In this document: piece by piece, positions 23,430 through 31,775 of the stretch
Numbering within the stretch: position 1 is the stretch's first letter
Layout: every line of letters begins with the position of its first letter
Position numbers and translations under genes: made by a program
Notes under the pieces: generated by a model
What the model was told of the DNA's origin: nothing
The model's database searches: none
The model's input: only the letters and a program-made list of their open reading frames with translations
DNA from: Spirochaetaceae bacterium
GTDB lineage: Bacteria > Spirochaetota > Spirochaetia > DSM-27196 > Alkalispirochaetaceae
Assembly (NCBI GenBank): GCA_007695175.1
Contig: REEH01000201.1
Location: 1 to 42,762, forward strand
Direction of reading: 5' to 3'
Length of the DNA stretch: 42,762 nucleotides

Positions 23430-25088
23430 ATGGTAGCCCGGACCGCAATGGTCACTTTCCTGGTTCTCCTCTTCCTTATGATACCGGGGTCTTCCGCCGA
23501 AAGCGCTGAGGACCTGCCCCTCATCCCGGTGGTGTACTACGGTGACATCAGCTGCGCTCATTGCGATACGGTGGTGGACGGCCTGATACCCGCCCTGGAG
23601 GAGCAGTACGACGTCGCCTTTGAGGTGGAGGCCTACGATGTACTGCAGCCGGCGCAGGAGAGCGCGGCGCGGGCCCGCCTGGCGGAACTGGGACTCTCCT
23701 ACCGGGTGCCACCGGTGCTCCTGGTAGGCAACAACGCGTACCAGGGAAACTATGCCATCGACAAGCACCTCCCGGAAGAGGTCCAGCACTATCTGTGGTT
23801 CGGGGAGTTTCGTCCCTTTGAAAGGACGCTTTCCGAGACGCGCCATCCCTCCGCCCGGCCCATCGCCGACGAGGGGCCCACCTCTCCGGGTGACCCGGGG
23901 GTGCTGCGCTATTTCTGGGGGGTCGGCTGCCCCTACTGTGAACTGGCTGCACCATTCATAGACCGCCTGGAACGGGACTACCCCGACATCCGGGTGGAGC
24001 GCTATGAGGTCTTCCGGAGCCGCGAGCACCACGACACGTTCCGGGAAACGCTCGCCTGGTACGGAAGCTCCAGCACCGCCGTGCCCCAGATCTTCTTCGA
24101 GGATCAGGGCTGGGTCGGATTCAGCGATCGTGTGATGCGCGAGGCGGAAGAGGCAGTCCAGGGCCACAGGAGGTCAACCCCCGGGCGGGCGGGTACACCG
24201 GAAGCGGTGGAGCTTCCCGTTTTCGGAACGATCCAGGCCGGGAGTATCCCCGTCGTGGCCATGACCGCTGCGATCGCCTTCGTGGACGGTTTCAACCCCT
24301 GTTCCCTCTGGGTTCTCACCCTGCTTCTCGGCCTTATCGCACACACCCGCTCGCGCCGGAGGATCATGGTGGTGGGTGGAGTCTTCCTTCTCGTGACCGC
24401 CGGGATCTACGGCCTCTTCATGCTCGGTCTGCTCAGCGTCTTCGCCCTCGCCGGCAATGCACTTTCTCTCAGAATCCTGGTGGGTCTCATCGCGGTGACG
24501 ATGGGGCTCATCAACGTCAAGGATTACTTCCTTTTCAAGCGGGGGATCTCCCTGACCATTCCGGACCGATTCAAGCGGCGAATAACCTCGGGGAGCCGCC
24601 TGGTGGCCACCGCTACCGCGGGCACCATGGGGCTAATGGCGATGACCGCACTCTTCGCCGCGGGGATCGCAATCGTGGAGCTGCCCTGTACGGCGGGCTT
24701 TCCCGTGATCTGGTCCCGCTACGTCACCACCACCATTACAGCAAGGGGCACCTTCTACGCGCTGCTCGGATTGTACCTGCTCGTGTATCTCCTGCTGGAG
24801 ATCATGATCGTGGCAGCGGCTCTGTACACCATGGGACGCATCAGTTTCAGCGAGCGCCAGGCGCGGCCGATCAAACTGGTCGGTGGCGCGATCATGATGA
24901 GCCTCGGCGTCTTCTACGTTATCGATCCGGACATGGCGAGCACTCTGGCGGGAGTGGGGCAGATCTTTCTCGTCGCGATTCTGGGTGCCGCGGTCGCGGC
25001 GGGTGCCGCCCGCGGGGCGGAACGACTCGCCGGGCGCACTATCGGGCGTCCATCGCCGCGGAGACAGCCAGGTCCGGCCGATCCGTGA
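23430..25088 (+). CDS. Membrane redox protein: two thioredoxin-like domains fused to a CcdA/DsbD-like transmembrane domain
   Basis: 552 residues. A signal-type N-terminus (residues 5-23) places the next part in the periplasm. Domain 1 (about 30-130) has SCAHC (Cys42, Cys45) and the cis-Pro region RVPPVLLVG. Domain 2 (about 155-245) has GCPYC (Cys167, Cys170) and AVPQIFFE. From residue 275 on, six or more membrane helices follow, with FNPCSLW (Cys291) and ELPCTAGFP (Cys420), matching the paired intramembrane cysteines of CcdA/DsbD. The likely job is carrying electrons across the inner membrane to exported thioredoxin-fold domains that reduce disulfides. Its order (Trx-Trx-membrane) differs from DsbD (cap domain-membrane-Trx). 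The 3' end overlaps the convergent phosphodiesterase gene by 50 nt. Confidence 0.85.
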   Translation: MVARTAMVTFLVLLFLMIPGSSAESAEDLPLIPVVYYGDISCAHCDTVVDGLIPALEEQYDVAFEVEAYDVLQPAQESAARARLAELGLSYRVPPVLLVGNNAYQGNYAIDKHLPEEVQHYLWFGEFRPFERTLSETRHPSARPIADEGPTSPGDPGVLRYFWGVGCPYCELAAPFIDRLERDYPDIRVERYEVFRSREHHDTFRETLAWYGSSSTAVPQIFFEDQGWVGFSDRVMREAEEAVQGHRRSTPGRAGTPEAVELPVFGTIQAGSIPVVAMTAAIAFVDGFNPCSLWVLTLLLGLIAHTRSRRRIMVVGGVFLLVTAGIYGLFMLGLLSVFALAGNALSLRILVGLIAVTMGLINVKDYFLFKRGISLTIPDRFKRRITSGSRLVATATAGTMGLMAMTALFAAGIAIVELPCTAGFPVIWSRYVTTTITARGTFYALLGLYLLVYLLLEIMIVAAALYTMGRISFSERQARPIKLVGGAIMMSLGVFYVIDPDMASTLAGVGQIFLVAILGAAVAAGAARGAERLAGRTIGRPSPRRQPGPADP

Positions 25089-25938
25089 TCAGGCCCCGCA
25101 CTCCCCGGGCGAGCAACCGCTTCATCTCCTCCGCATCGTTGATCGTCCAGGCGGCCACGAACAGGTTCCGTCCCTCCGCCGCGCGAAGGAGCCGCCCCGT
25201 CGTTACCGGAAGGATGCCCCGCCGGGTCGGCACGAGCAGCGCCTCTCCCGCGGGTGAGAAGAGGTGGCCCGAGAAGAGCCAGGAAGCGATGAGAAAGGGC
25301 GTCGCTTCCCGCTCCGAGAGGTGCGTCGCCAGGCGCGCGTCGGACGACCGAAAGCGATCCAGTACAGGTTGGTGGAAGCTGGCAAGCATGGTCCGGTCGG
25401 AGCGGTTAAACTCCTGGACAAGAGCAACCACACGGTCCGCCAGCCCGAGATCGTTCTCCTTCACCTCCACGATCATGGGAGTCTCGGGAAAGGCATCAAA
25501 GACCTCACGCAAGGTGGGGATCACGACCTCACGCCCCCGCATGGGGTAAGTCCCGGGATCATCCAGAGGGGAAAAATGGAAGGCCGCATCGAGCTCCTGC
25601 AGCTCCTCCAGCGCAAAGGAGGGAACGGGTCCAGAGCCATTGGTGGTCCGGTCCACCGTCCAGTCGTGGATTACCACGGGGATGCCCTCCGCACTCTGAT
25701 GGACGTCCATCTCCAGCACATCGGCCCCCAGCGCAACCGCACCGCGGAACGCGGTGAGCGTGTTTTCAGGCCACAGATCGGCGCCGCCGCGATGAGCGAT
25801 CACCACGGGGCGATCCTGGGGAAGAGCGGTAACAAAAGGGTGATTGCGCACGGGAGCAGCAGTCAACCAGAGCGCGCCGTATGCCCCCGCTCCGATCGCG
25901 AGGAGGATCACCAGAAGTCCGTAGAAGAAACGCTTCAC
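25039..25938 (-). CDS. Membrane-anchored glycerophosphodiester phosphodiesterase
   Basis: 299 residues. One N-terminal hydrophobic helix (residues 5-28) anchors or exports it. VVIAHRGGADLWPENTLTAF (His49, Arg50, Glu58), VLEMDVHQS (Glu76, Asp78) and VVIHDWTVDRTTNGSG (His91) are the GDPD metal and catalytic residues; VEVKEND and the terminal WTINDAEEMKRLLARGV and GLITDRPD are also typical. It hydrolyses glycerophosphodiesters from phospholipid turnover to glycerol 3-phosphate and an alcohol. It starts with GTG, overlapping the DUF368 stop by 4 nt. Its 3' end overlaps the convergent redox gene by 50 nt. Confidence 0.92.
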   Translation of the reverse strand: MKRFFYGLLVILLAIGAGAYGALWLTAAPVRNHPFVTALPQDRPVVIAHRGGADLWPENTLTAFRGAVALGADVLEMDVHQSAEGIPVVIHDWTVDRTTNGSGPVPSFALEELQELDAAFHFSPLDDPGTYPMRGREVVIPTLREVFDAFPETPMIVEVKENDLGLADRVVALVQEFNRSDRTMLASFHQPVLDRFRSSDARLATHLSEREATPFLIASWLFSGHLFSPAGEALLVPTRRGILPVTTGRLLRAAEGRNLFVAAWTINDAEEMKRLLARGVRGLITDRPDLAVSAAMDAR

Positions 25939-26798
25939 GCCTGCCCCCTCCGGCTCAGCAATCGCTCCTTCATGTCCGTGCCGAGGATGAGACTCAGCGC
26001 GGCTCCCACCAGGAATGCCGCCAGATCAAGCATCATCATCGACCCGGAACTTATTCCCGGATAGAGGGTTATCGCGCTGCCGATGACGAGTCCGATGATC
26101 GCGAAGTACGTCGCACCGTGGAAGTTGCGCAGCAAGGCCGCGATCGCCTTTGAGACGAGCACAACCCCGGTGAGCGTTCCCCCCACGAAAACGAGGATCA
26201 CCGGAATATTGAGCGTACTGAAGCCCTGCTGCAGCGTACTGTACATCCCGATCAGGAGGAGGAGAAAGCTGCCGCTCACACCGGGAATAATCATGGCGAT
26301 ACTGGCCACGAAAGCCGCGGCGAAAACGAGCGTCCCCGAGGCGACGGTGATTTCCGTGATCGGGGGCGACGCCTCCGGTCGCGGCGTGAGCCCCATCCAG
26401 ATGACCGCTCCCAGACCCAGCAGGAAGAGAAGAATATACTGCGCCTTGAATCGGCTCGTTCCGGCGCGCTTGAAGAGGTAGGGTGTACTCCCCAGGATCA
26501 GCCCGATAAAGCCGAAGGTAGTCGCCTCCGGCGCCGCATCCAGGAAGAAACCGATCAGCCGCGCGAAGGCCACGTTGCCCACCAGTATTCCCGCCACTAC
26601 GGGCGCGAGAAAAAGGATATTGCGCCGCCAGCCGCCCTCGCTGCGGAAAAAGTTTCCAAATGCGTCCACCAGCTCGTCGTACAGGCCGGTGATCACGGCG
26701 ATCGTGCCACCGCTGACCCCGGGAATGATGTTGGCCACACCGACGGCGACGCCCTTGAGCGTATTGATGATCGAGAGAGGCTTCTTTTCAAAGTTCAT
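25935..26798 (-). CDS. DUF368 membrane protein (polyprenyl-phosphate translocase, PopT family)
   Basis: 287 residues, about eight membrane segments. Two copies of the family motif are visible: ANIIPGVSGGTIAVITGLY near the N-terminus and AMIIPGVSGSFLLLLIGMY in the middle, indicating an internal duplication. DUF368 proteins were shown in Gram-positives to recycle undecaprenyl phosphate across the membrane for cell-wall synthesis. Shine-Dalgarno GCAGGAG precedes the ATG. Coupling to the phosphodiesterase gene by a 4-nt overlap groups two lipid-related functions. Confidence 0.88.
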   Translation of the reverse strand: MNFEKKPLSIINTLKGVAVGVANIIPGVSGGTIAVITGLYDELVDAFGNFFRSEGGWRRNILFLAPVVAGILVGNVAFARLIGFFLDAAPEATTFGFIGLILGSTPYLFKRAGTSRFKAQYILLFLLGLGAVIWMGLTPRPEASPPITEITVASGTLVFAAAFVASIAMIIPGVSGSFLLLLIGMYSTLQQGFSTLNIPVILVFVGGTLTGVVLVSKAIAALLRNFHGATYFAIIGLVIGSAITLYPGISSGSMMMLDLAAFLVGAALSLILGTDMKERLLSRRGQA

Positions 26799-26818
26799 GG
26801 GCGTACTCCTGCCCGTAT

Positions 26819-28039
26819 TTATCCACGCCCGGCACCGGCGGGTCCACCCCCGGCGTCAATACTTCCGGTGCCGGGCGTCCCCGGAGCGATCCCGGCCGAC
26901 GAGGGCAGCTCAAACTGCGCGGAAAAACGGCGCGGCACCATGATCTCCTGAACGCTCTCGATCGCGAAGTCGTCAGTCATGCCCGCTATGTAGTCGAAAA
27001 CCACCTGCTCCGGCGGTGATTCCTCTGTGCTGTAAAAGGCTTCCATCTTGTGCACGTAATCGCCGAACCGCGCCGCCAGCGTGTTGTTTTCCCCCAGGTA
27101 CGCCTGCTCCTCCGGGCCGTGCTGCTCGAAGAGATCGTGCAGGTAGGAGAAAAGCGTCTCCAGAATACGCTCGAAATACTGGTGATATCCCGCCAGGGCG
27201 GGACTGGTATAAATCCGCCGGTAGTTGAACTCCTTGACCTCCACAAAAGCGCGGTAGATATCGTCGGAAAAGCCCACCGTTCCGGCATCAAGGGATGTGC
27301 GGATGAGATCGTTCACGAGGGCGTCGATGATCTCCGAGTTGCTGCTGCCCAGGAGACGGCGTCCTTCCGGGGGAACCTCCTCCGGCCGGATCATCCCCAG
27401 CTGCATCGCGTCCTCCAGGTCCCGACCCAGATAGGCGATCTTGTCGGACATGCGCACTACCACTCCCTCCCAGGTGGAAGGCAGGTGGTCCCGCCGCCGT
27501 ATCGCGGAGAGATCCTTCTCCTGGTGATCCGGCGAGAGCGCCTGTTCAAACTTCTCCCCGCAGTGATTGATGATTCCGTCCCGCACCGCGTAGGTAAGGT
27601 TGAGCCCCCGCCCGTAGTTGGCCAGGTGATCCACTACGCGGAGACTGTAGATCTCGTGGCGGAACCCCTGGATACCGCGCAGACGGGAGAGAATCTTCTC
27701 CCCCAGGTGTCCAAAGGGCGTGTGTCCCAGGTCATGACCCATGGCGATCGCCCAGGCCAGATCAACGTCCAGGTTGAGCGCACGGCAGATGGTGGCCGCC
27801 ACGGTGGCTACGTGCATCACGTGCTCGATGCGGGTGCAGATATGGTCATTCCGGGGAGCGAAGAAGACCTGGGTCTTCTGCTTGAGACGCCGGAAAGGGT
27901 AGGAGTGGATTATCGCGGTGGTATCCCGGAAATAGTGGCCCCGCATATCGGTGGCATCCTCCGGACGTTTCACGCGGCGCCGGCGCTGCACCTCCGGGCT
28001 CAGTTCGTTCTGGAAGAAAAGATTACCCTCGGGGTGCAC
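26819..28039 (-). CDS. dgt: Deoxyguanosinetriphosphate triphosphohydrolase-like HD protein
   Basis: 406 residues. The HD-domain metal ligands are clear: RIEHVMHVATVAATI (His73), AMGHDLGHTPFGHLGE (His102, Asp103) and VRMSDKIAYLGRDLEDA further on. The family cleaves dNTPs to the nucleoside and tripolyphosphate, controlling dNTP pools. SYPFRRLKQKTQVF before the HD motif is the typical lead-in. The start is a GTG at 28037-28039, overlapping the msrA gene by 17 nt; another possible start is the ATG 31 codons later, which would lose a poorly conserved leader. The last 40 residues are Gly/Ala/Pro-rich and outside the family core. Confidence 0.88.
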   Translation of the reverse strand: MHPEGNLFFQNELSPEVQRRRRVKRPEDATDMRGHYFRDTTAIIHSYPFRRLKQKTQVFFAPRNDHICTRIEHVMHVATVAATICRALNLDVDLAWAIAMGHDLGHTPFGHLGEKILSRLRGIQGFRHEIYSLRVVDHLANYGRGLNLTYAVRDGIINHCGEKFEQALSPDHQEKDLSAIRRRDHLPSTWEGVVVRMSDKIAYLGRDLEDAMQLGMIRPEEVPPEGRRLLGSSNSEIIDALVNDLIRTSLDAGTVGFSDDIYRAFVEVKEFNYRRIYTSPALAGYHQYFERILETLFSYLHDLFEQHGPEEQAYLGENNTLAARFGDYVHKMEAFYSTEESPPEQVVFDYIAGMTDDFAIESVQEIMVPRRFSAQFELPSSAGIAPGTPGTGSIDAGGGPAGAGRG

Positions 28040-28553
28040 TGTCGAATCCCAGCTTCTTGAGCTTCGGCTCGATAACGGCGCGGCAGTACCCCTGCCGGCT
28101 GTTGAGTTCGTAGTAATCCTGGTGGTAATCCTCAGCGGGATAAAACTCCCGGAGCGGTTCGATCCGGGTCACGATGGGATCGCGGAACTCCCCGGTCGCG
28201 GCTGCCCGGTCACGACTCTGCTCCGCCGCCAGGCGCTGCTCCTCATCAATGCAAAGGATGATCGAACGGTACTGCGTCCCCACATCCGCCCCCTGCCGGT
28301 TAAGCGTGGTGGGATCATGGGCTTTCCAGAAGAAGGCCAGGATCTCCTCCAGCGGGATGCGATCCGCGTCAAAGGTGACGCGCACCACCTCGGCGTGGCC
28401 CGTGGAGCCGCTGCACACCGTGCGGTAGTCGGGATCGGGCGTGGTGCCGCCGGCGTAGCCCGACTCCAGCTCCAGCACCCCCTCCAGACGGCGGTAGAGC
28501 GCTTCCACGCACCAGAAACACCCTCCCCCCAGGACGATTGACTGTCGGTTCAT
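28023..28553 (-). CDS. msrA: Peptide-methionine (S)-S-oxide reductase MsrA
   Basis: 176 residues, full-length for MsrA. GGGCFWCVEA contains the catalytic Cys12 (GCFWC), GYAGGTTPDPDYRTVCSGSTGHAEVVRV is conserved across the family, and FWKAHDPTTLNRQGADVGTQYRS follows. It repairs oxidised methionine in proteins. A recycling Cys could be that in RQGYCRAV near the C-terminus. GGAG lies 8 nt before the ATG. It leads into the dgt gene with a 17-nt overlap. Confidence 0.97.
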   Translation of the reverse strand: MNRQSIVLGGGCFWCVEALYRRLEGVLELESGYAGGTTPDPDYRTVCSGSTGHAEVVRVTFDADRIPLEEILAFFWKAHDPTTLNRQGADVGTQYRSIILCIDEEQRLAAEQSRDRAAATGEFRDPIVTRIEPLREFYPAEDYHQDYYELNSRQGYCRAVIEPKLKKLGFDSAPRG

Positions 28554-28643
28554 AATTTCTTCTCCATCGTGTCACCTCTGTCCTATGAAAGTACAGAAAA
28601 TCGGACCCGACGTCACGGGGATGCCCGGAGGCATTCAACGTCA

Positions 28644-29369
28644 CTACCCGGAAGGATCCTGCTCCCTCTTCCTCCGCGCCACGATTCGGGCAAAGAGGAT
28701 GCTTATCTCGAAGAGGCCCATCATGGGACCGGCGAGCAGCACCTGCGATACCACGTCCGGCGGGGTGAGAACCGCGGAGAGAATCACCAGCGCCACGAGG
28801 ACGTATTTCCTCGAGGAGCGCAGCATAGCCGGCGAGACGAGACCGACCCGCGCGAGAATCGTGACGACGACGGGCAGTTCGAAAGCGATACCAAAGGCGA
28901 GGAGAATTGAAATCACGAAACCGACATACCCGCCGAAGGAAAACATCGGTTGAATCGCCCGCGTCGCGTACTGCAGAAAGAAACGCATTGTCAGGGGGAG
29001 AATGATGCGAAACGCGAAGACCGCGCCGGCGGCGAAGAAGACACTTCCGCCAAAGAGTATGAACGCCACCGAAACCTTTTCACGACGGGAGAGCGCCGGT
29101 CTTACGAAAAACCAGATCTGTGAGAGCGTTATCGGAAGCGTAAGAACGATTCCGAGCATCAGAGAAATTCTCACATAGGCGAGAAAAAGCTCCGGCGGCG
29201 CCAGATAGACCATCTCGGCTCCGGGAGCGAGCGCGAGCAACTCCTCAACAATTGTTTCGACAAAGACGAAGCACGCCGCGCTCCCGGCAACCAGGGAAAG
29301 GAAAACGATGATCAGCCGTTTCCGCAGTTCCGAGAGGTGGTCGACAAACGACATGGACGCATCGGACAT
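28644..29369 (-). CDS. tatC: Sec-independent protein translocase TatC
   Basis: 241 residues with six predicted membrane helices. MSFVDHLSELRKRLI at the N-terminus is the TatC signature that helps bind twin-arginine signals; YLAPPELFLAYVRISLMLGI and the Pro-rich FELPVVVTILARVGLVSP loop are equally typical. It forms the Tat receptor with TatA/B to export folded proteins. It starts 11 nt after tatA and has no evident Shine-Dalgarno. Confidence 0.96.
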   Translation of the reverse strand: MSDASMSFVDHLSELRKRLIIVFLSLVAGSAACFVFVETIVEELLALAPGAEMVYLAPPELFLAYVRISLMLGIVLTLPITLSQIWFFVRPALSRREKVSVAFILFGGSVFFAAGAVFAFRIILPLTMRFFLQYATRAIQPMFSFGGYVGFVISILLAFGIAFELPVVVTILARVGLVSPAMLRSSRKYVLVALVILSAVLTPPDVVSQVLLAGPMMGLFEISILFARIVARRKREQDPSG

Positions 29370-29380
29370 AGGCGGTTGAA

Positions 29381-29599
29381 TCAGGTGCTGTCGGAACCGG
29401 TGCGGTTGTCGCTATCTTTCTTCTGATCAGCCGTATCGTCCAGATCGAGTTCTTCCGTAATGCTGTTGGAATGGCGCTTGAAATTCCTGATCGCGCTGCC
29501 CACCGCTTTTCCGATTTCCGGCAGCTTCTTGGGACCAAAAATGATCAGCGCGATCGCGAAGATCAGGATCAGTTCCATCGGCCCGATTCGTCCAAACAT
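29381..29599 (-). CDS. tatA: Twin-arginine translocase subunit TatA
   Basis: 72 residues. One membrane helix (residues 8-21, ELILIFAIALIIFG) is followed by the FGPKKLPEIGKAVGSAIRNF amphipathic helix and an acidic tail, the standard TatA layout. ATG 29597-29599 is chosen because it gives the normal length and has AGAGGG upstream; the open frame extends 82 codons further without homology. No separate tatB is seen; a single TatA-type protein may serve both roles. Confidence 0.95.
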   Translation of the reverse strand: MFGRIGPMELILIFAIALIIFGPKKLPEIGKAVGSAIRNFKRHSNSITEELDLDDTADQKKDSDNRTGSDST

Positions 29600-29642
29600 C
29601 TCTGGTACCCTCTCGTTCTGAGTTTTCGTCCCGTCCAGGTGA

Positions 29643-30149
29643 TCAGTATACCCCGTGATCAGTATATCCGCTGTTTTCCCGATCGGATAGGTATTCGCTC
29701 GGGATGAGGGAGGACTGCTTGCTGCAGTTCGCGCACAGCGCCGTCGGAGCGCCCCGTTCAAGGAACGCGCCGCAGCGGCGGCACCGCTTTCCCTTGACTG
29801 CAGTCCCGATGACTTCCCTCTCGCCGGCGTTCGCCCCATGCGCATCGTGCCGGTGGATTGCGTCCACGGGACACGCGGCGACGCACGCGCCGCAATCGCG
29901 GCATTCCCGCTGGGTGAACAGGATGGTGCGTGTTGTACCCTCCGTCGTAACCCTCCAGGCGCCGGAAGGACAGACGCGCGTACACCCGCCGGCGCGGGCC
30001 AGAACGGTTCTCAGAAACTCGCGCCGCGACACCCCCCCGTCGTGCGGATCCGGCGCATTTTCCTTATCGGACTGCAGTGGGGACTCCTTCAGCGCGGCAC
30101 CGATCATCCAGACCAAACTGACCGGAACGGTGATTACTCGTAGCGGCAT
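29643..30149 (-). CDS. Ferredoxin-like 4Fe-4S protein with twin-arginine-like motif and a second four-cysteine site
   Basis: 168 residues. CRDCGACVAACP (Cys83, 86, 89, 93) is a complete 4Fe-4S motif followed by VDAIH. Near the C-terminus CRRCGAFL and CANC (Cys123, 126, 139, 142) form a rubredoxin- or zinc-ribbon-like four-Cys site, and CTRVC adds two more (56, 60). Residues 41-50 read SRREFLRTVL, close to the Tat consensus S-R-R-x-F-L-K, but it is internal, with only a weak hydrophobic stretch after it. Residues 5-20 are hydrophobic. It overlaps the methyltransferase gene by 16 nt and sits 43 nt ahead of tatA, so electron transfer to the methyltransferase system or Tat export are both possible. 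Confidence 0.7.
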   Translation of the reverse strand: MPLRVITVPVSLVWMIGAALKESPLQSDKENAPDPHDGGVSRREFLRTVLARAGGCTRVCPSGAWRVTTEGTTRTILFTQRECRDCGACVAACPVDAIHRHDAHGANAGEREVIGTAVKGKRCRRCGAFLERGAPTALCANCSKQSSLIPSEYLSDRENSGYTDHGVY

Positions 30150-31555
30150 TGCGCCGGCAAGTGGGGCTGCAGCAGTTTTCTCCGGGCGGCGCTGTGCTCC
30201 GGTAGTTCATAGGCAGCAAAACGTTCTGCCAGAACCTGCTGAACCTGGCGGGCCAGATGTACCGACTCTTCAGTATTGGCCTGAGCAATGCCGCGCTTAT
30301 TGAAAATTCCGGTCATGTAATTATCCCGCTGGTACGTTTCCATGGAGCCGGTGTAGAGAAAACTGCCTGCATCGCGTCCTTCGACGAGCTGCTCCTGCAG
30401 CCGATCGTCGATAGCAGGATCTACCCCCCTGAGCATCCGGTTGGCATAGTTGATCGTTTCTTCATCAAGAATCGCCTTATGGAAGCTTCCGCAGGCAAAG
30501 CCGGCCATCAGCCCCGGATAACAGCACACCTCCGGTACCTCGGTTACGCTGAAGGGTAGCATGGTTGTCAGGACCGATTCCATCCCCGCCTGATAATCGA
30601 CCGCGGTGCCGTCGCCATAACTGCCGGAAATGACGCAGGGTAGTTTCAGGGTTCTGCACAGCTCGTAGAAGATGCCCTGGATAAAAACGGCTTCAGCACT
30701 GCCGTAATTGGGTTGCATTGTCTGGATATTGCTGATGGTGGAGGAGATACCGAAGGAGGTGGGGTGCCCCGGCGCATTGAGCTGAATATAGGCCAGCCCC
30801 GCCAGAGACATGGCGAAATCATGGACAACGAGCCCCATAATGCTTTCCGGCCCGGTCATGTAGCCCAGGGAACAGGGGACAAGGGATACGGCCTGCTGTT
30901 CGTCAACGGCCGCACGGAGACTGTCCAGACATTCCCGGTCGTAGGCCAGGGGCGGATTGGGACAGACCGACTGAGTCATCACCGGTTTATCCCAGACGTC
31001 GTGGAATTCACGAACCAACCGGAATGCCCGCCGGGCACTGCCGTAGACATCACCATTGGCGGCACCGCTGCCGGTGGTACGCAGGCCGATGGCGGGATAT
31101 TTTGCGGAGTATTTCAGGGCCATGGCCACCTGGGCGATAAACCCGTCCGGAGCATCAATGTCAACCGGGTCGGCGCAGCCGGGATTGGCGCACTCGTAGA
31201 GTGCCGAGGTTTCACCTACCTGATAGAGTTTCACCGCATCCTCGATTACGCAGCGCCGGATCTCTCCCGTCTCGTCATCCAGGATGAATGGTGCATTACC
31301 AAAGGGGTTGGCGGCGAAAACTCTTTTTTGGACGGGGGCGCTGTAATCCGGTTTCGGAGTCGTTTCAAGAGCTTCTTCCAGCAGGTGGCGAGGAAAGAAT
31401 ATCCTGTCACCCTCAACAGGGGCGCCGCGCCGGGCAATCGCATCAAAATAATCGTCCCCGCTTTCACTTTCAAAAGTTACCCCTACCTTTTCAACGATTT
31501 CAAAGGCTTGCATAAGAGCGTTTTGAATAGCGGTGTCATCAACACACGTTCGCAT
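30134..31555 (-). CDS. Trimethylamine methyltransferase (MttB) superfamily protein, non-pyrrolysine
   Basis: 473 residues, near the family's usual length. The N-terminal MQAFEIVEKVGVTFES, the RIFFPRHLLEEALE segment, the GSGAANGDVYGSARRA block and the GMESVLTTMLPFSVTEVPEV block match COG5598. Pyrrolysine-containing members read through an amber codon; here the frame is uninterrupted, so it belongs to the glycine-betaine/carnitine-type branch that moves a methyl group from a quaternary amine to a corrinoid protein. No corrinoid protein or RamA-type activator is present; the overlapping ferredoxin-like gene is the only candidate partner. Codon use is noticeably more A+T-rich than in neighbours and the gene follows a very AT-rich stretch, suggesting transfer. 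GGGGA precedes ATG 31553-31555. Confidence 0.82.
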   Translation of the reverse strand: MRTCVDDTAIQNALMQAFEIVEKVGVTFESESGDDYFDAIARRGAPVEGDRIFFPRHLLEEALETTPKPDYSAPVQKRVFAANPFGNAPFILDDETGEIRRCVIEDAVKLYQVGETSALYECANPGCADPVDIDAPDGFIAQVAMALKYSAKYPAIGLRTTGSGAANGDVYGSARRAFRLVREFHDVWDKPVMTQSVCPNPPLAYDRECLDSLRAAVDEQQAVSLVPCSLGYMTGPESIMGLVVHDFAMSLAGLAYIQLNAPGHPTSFGISSTISNIQTMQPNYGSAEAVFIQGIFYELCRTLKLPCVISGSYGDGTAVDYQAGMESVLTTMLPFSVTEVPEVCCYPGLMAGFACGSFHKAILDEETINYANRMLRGVDPAIDDRLQEQLVEGRDAGSFLYTGSMETYQRDNYMTGIFNKRGIAQANTEESVHLARQVQQVLAERFAAYELPEHSAARRKLLQPHLPAQCRYE

Positions 31556-31775
31556 CTGTTTTGTCCCCGGTAATAGTATGAGCGGTTCCAGCAGAGAAAC
31601 GCAATGCGATAAAGACTATATTTATGTATTTTGCACTATTGATTATTATTAATTTTACGTTTATTTTTTTAATCGTTATAATAATAAAAATATCTGTGGG
31701 TCGGTGGCCTCTCGTACAGTCTTTCGGTAATTTCCGCCGGAGTTAATCAAAAGCCATAGCTGGTCCGAGCCGCTG
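31556..31775. other. AT-rich intergenic stretch upstream of the MttB-type gene
   Basis: Roughly 31610-31700 is dominated by A and T, with TTTATTTTTTTAA and repeated ATTATT, in sharp contrast to the surrounding G+C-rich DNA. On the minus strand it offers several -10-like boxes, such as TATAGT in ATAAATATAGTC, for the methyltransferase gene. No coding frame is evident. It could be an imported promoter or the edge of a transferred segment. Confidence 0.6.

Noticed and set aside
30134-31555. Pyrrolysine (amber) readthrough in the MttB-type gene
   Set aside because: The frame is continuous without an internal TAG.
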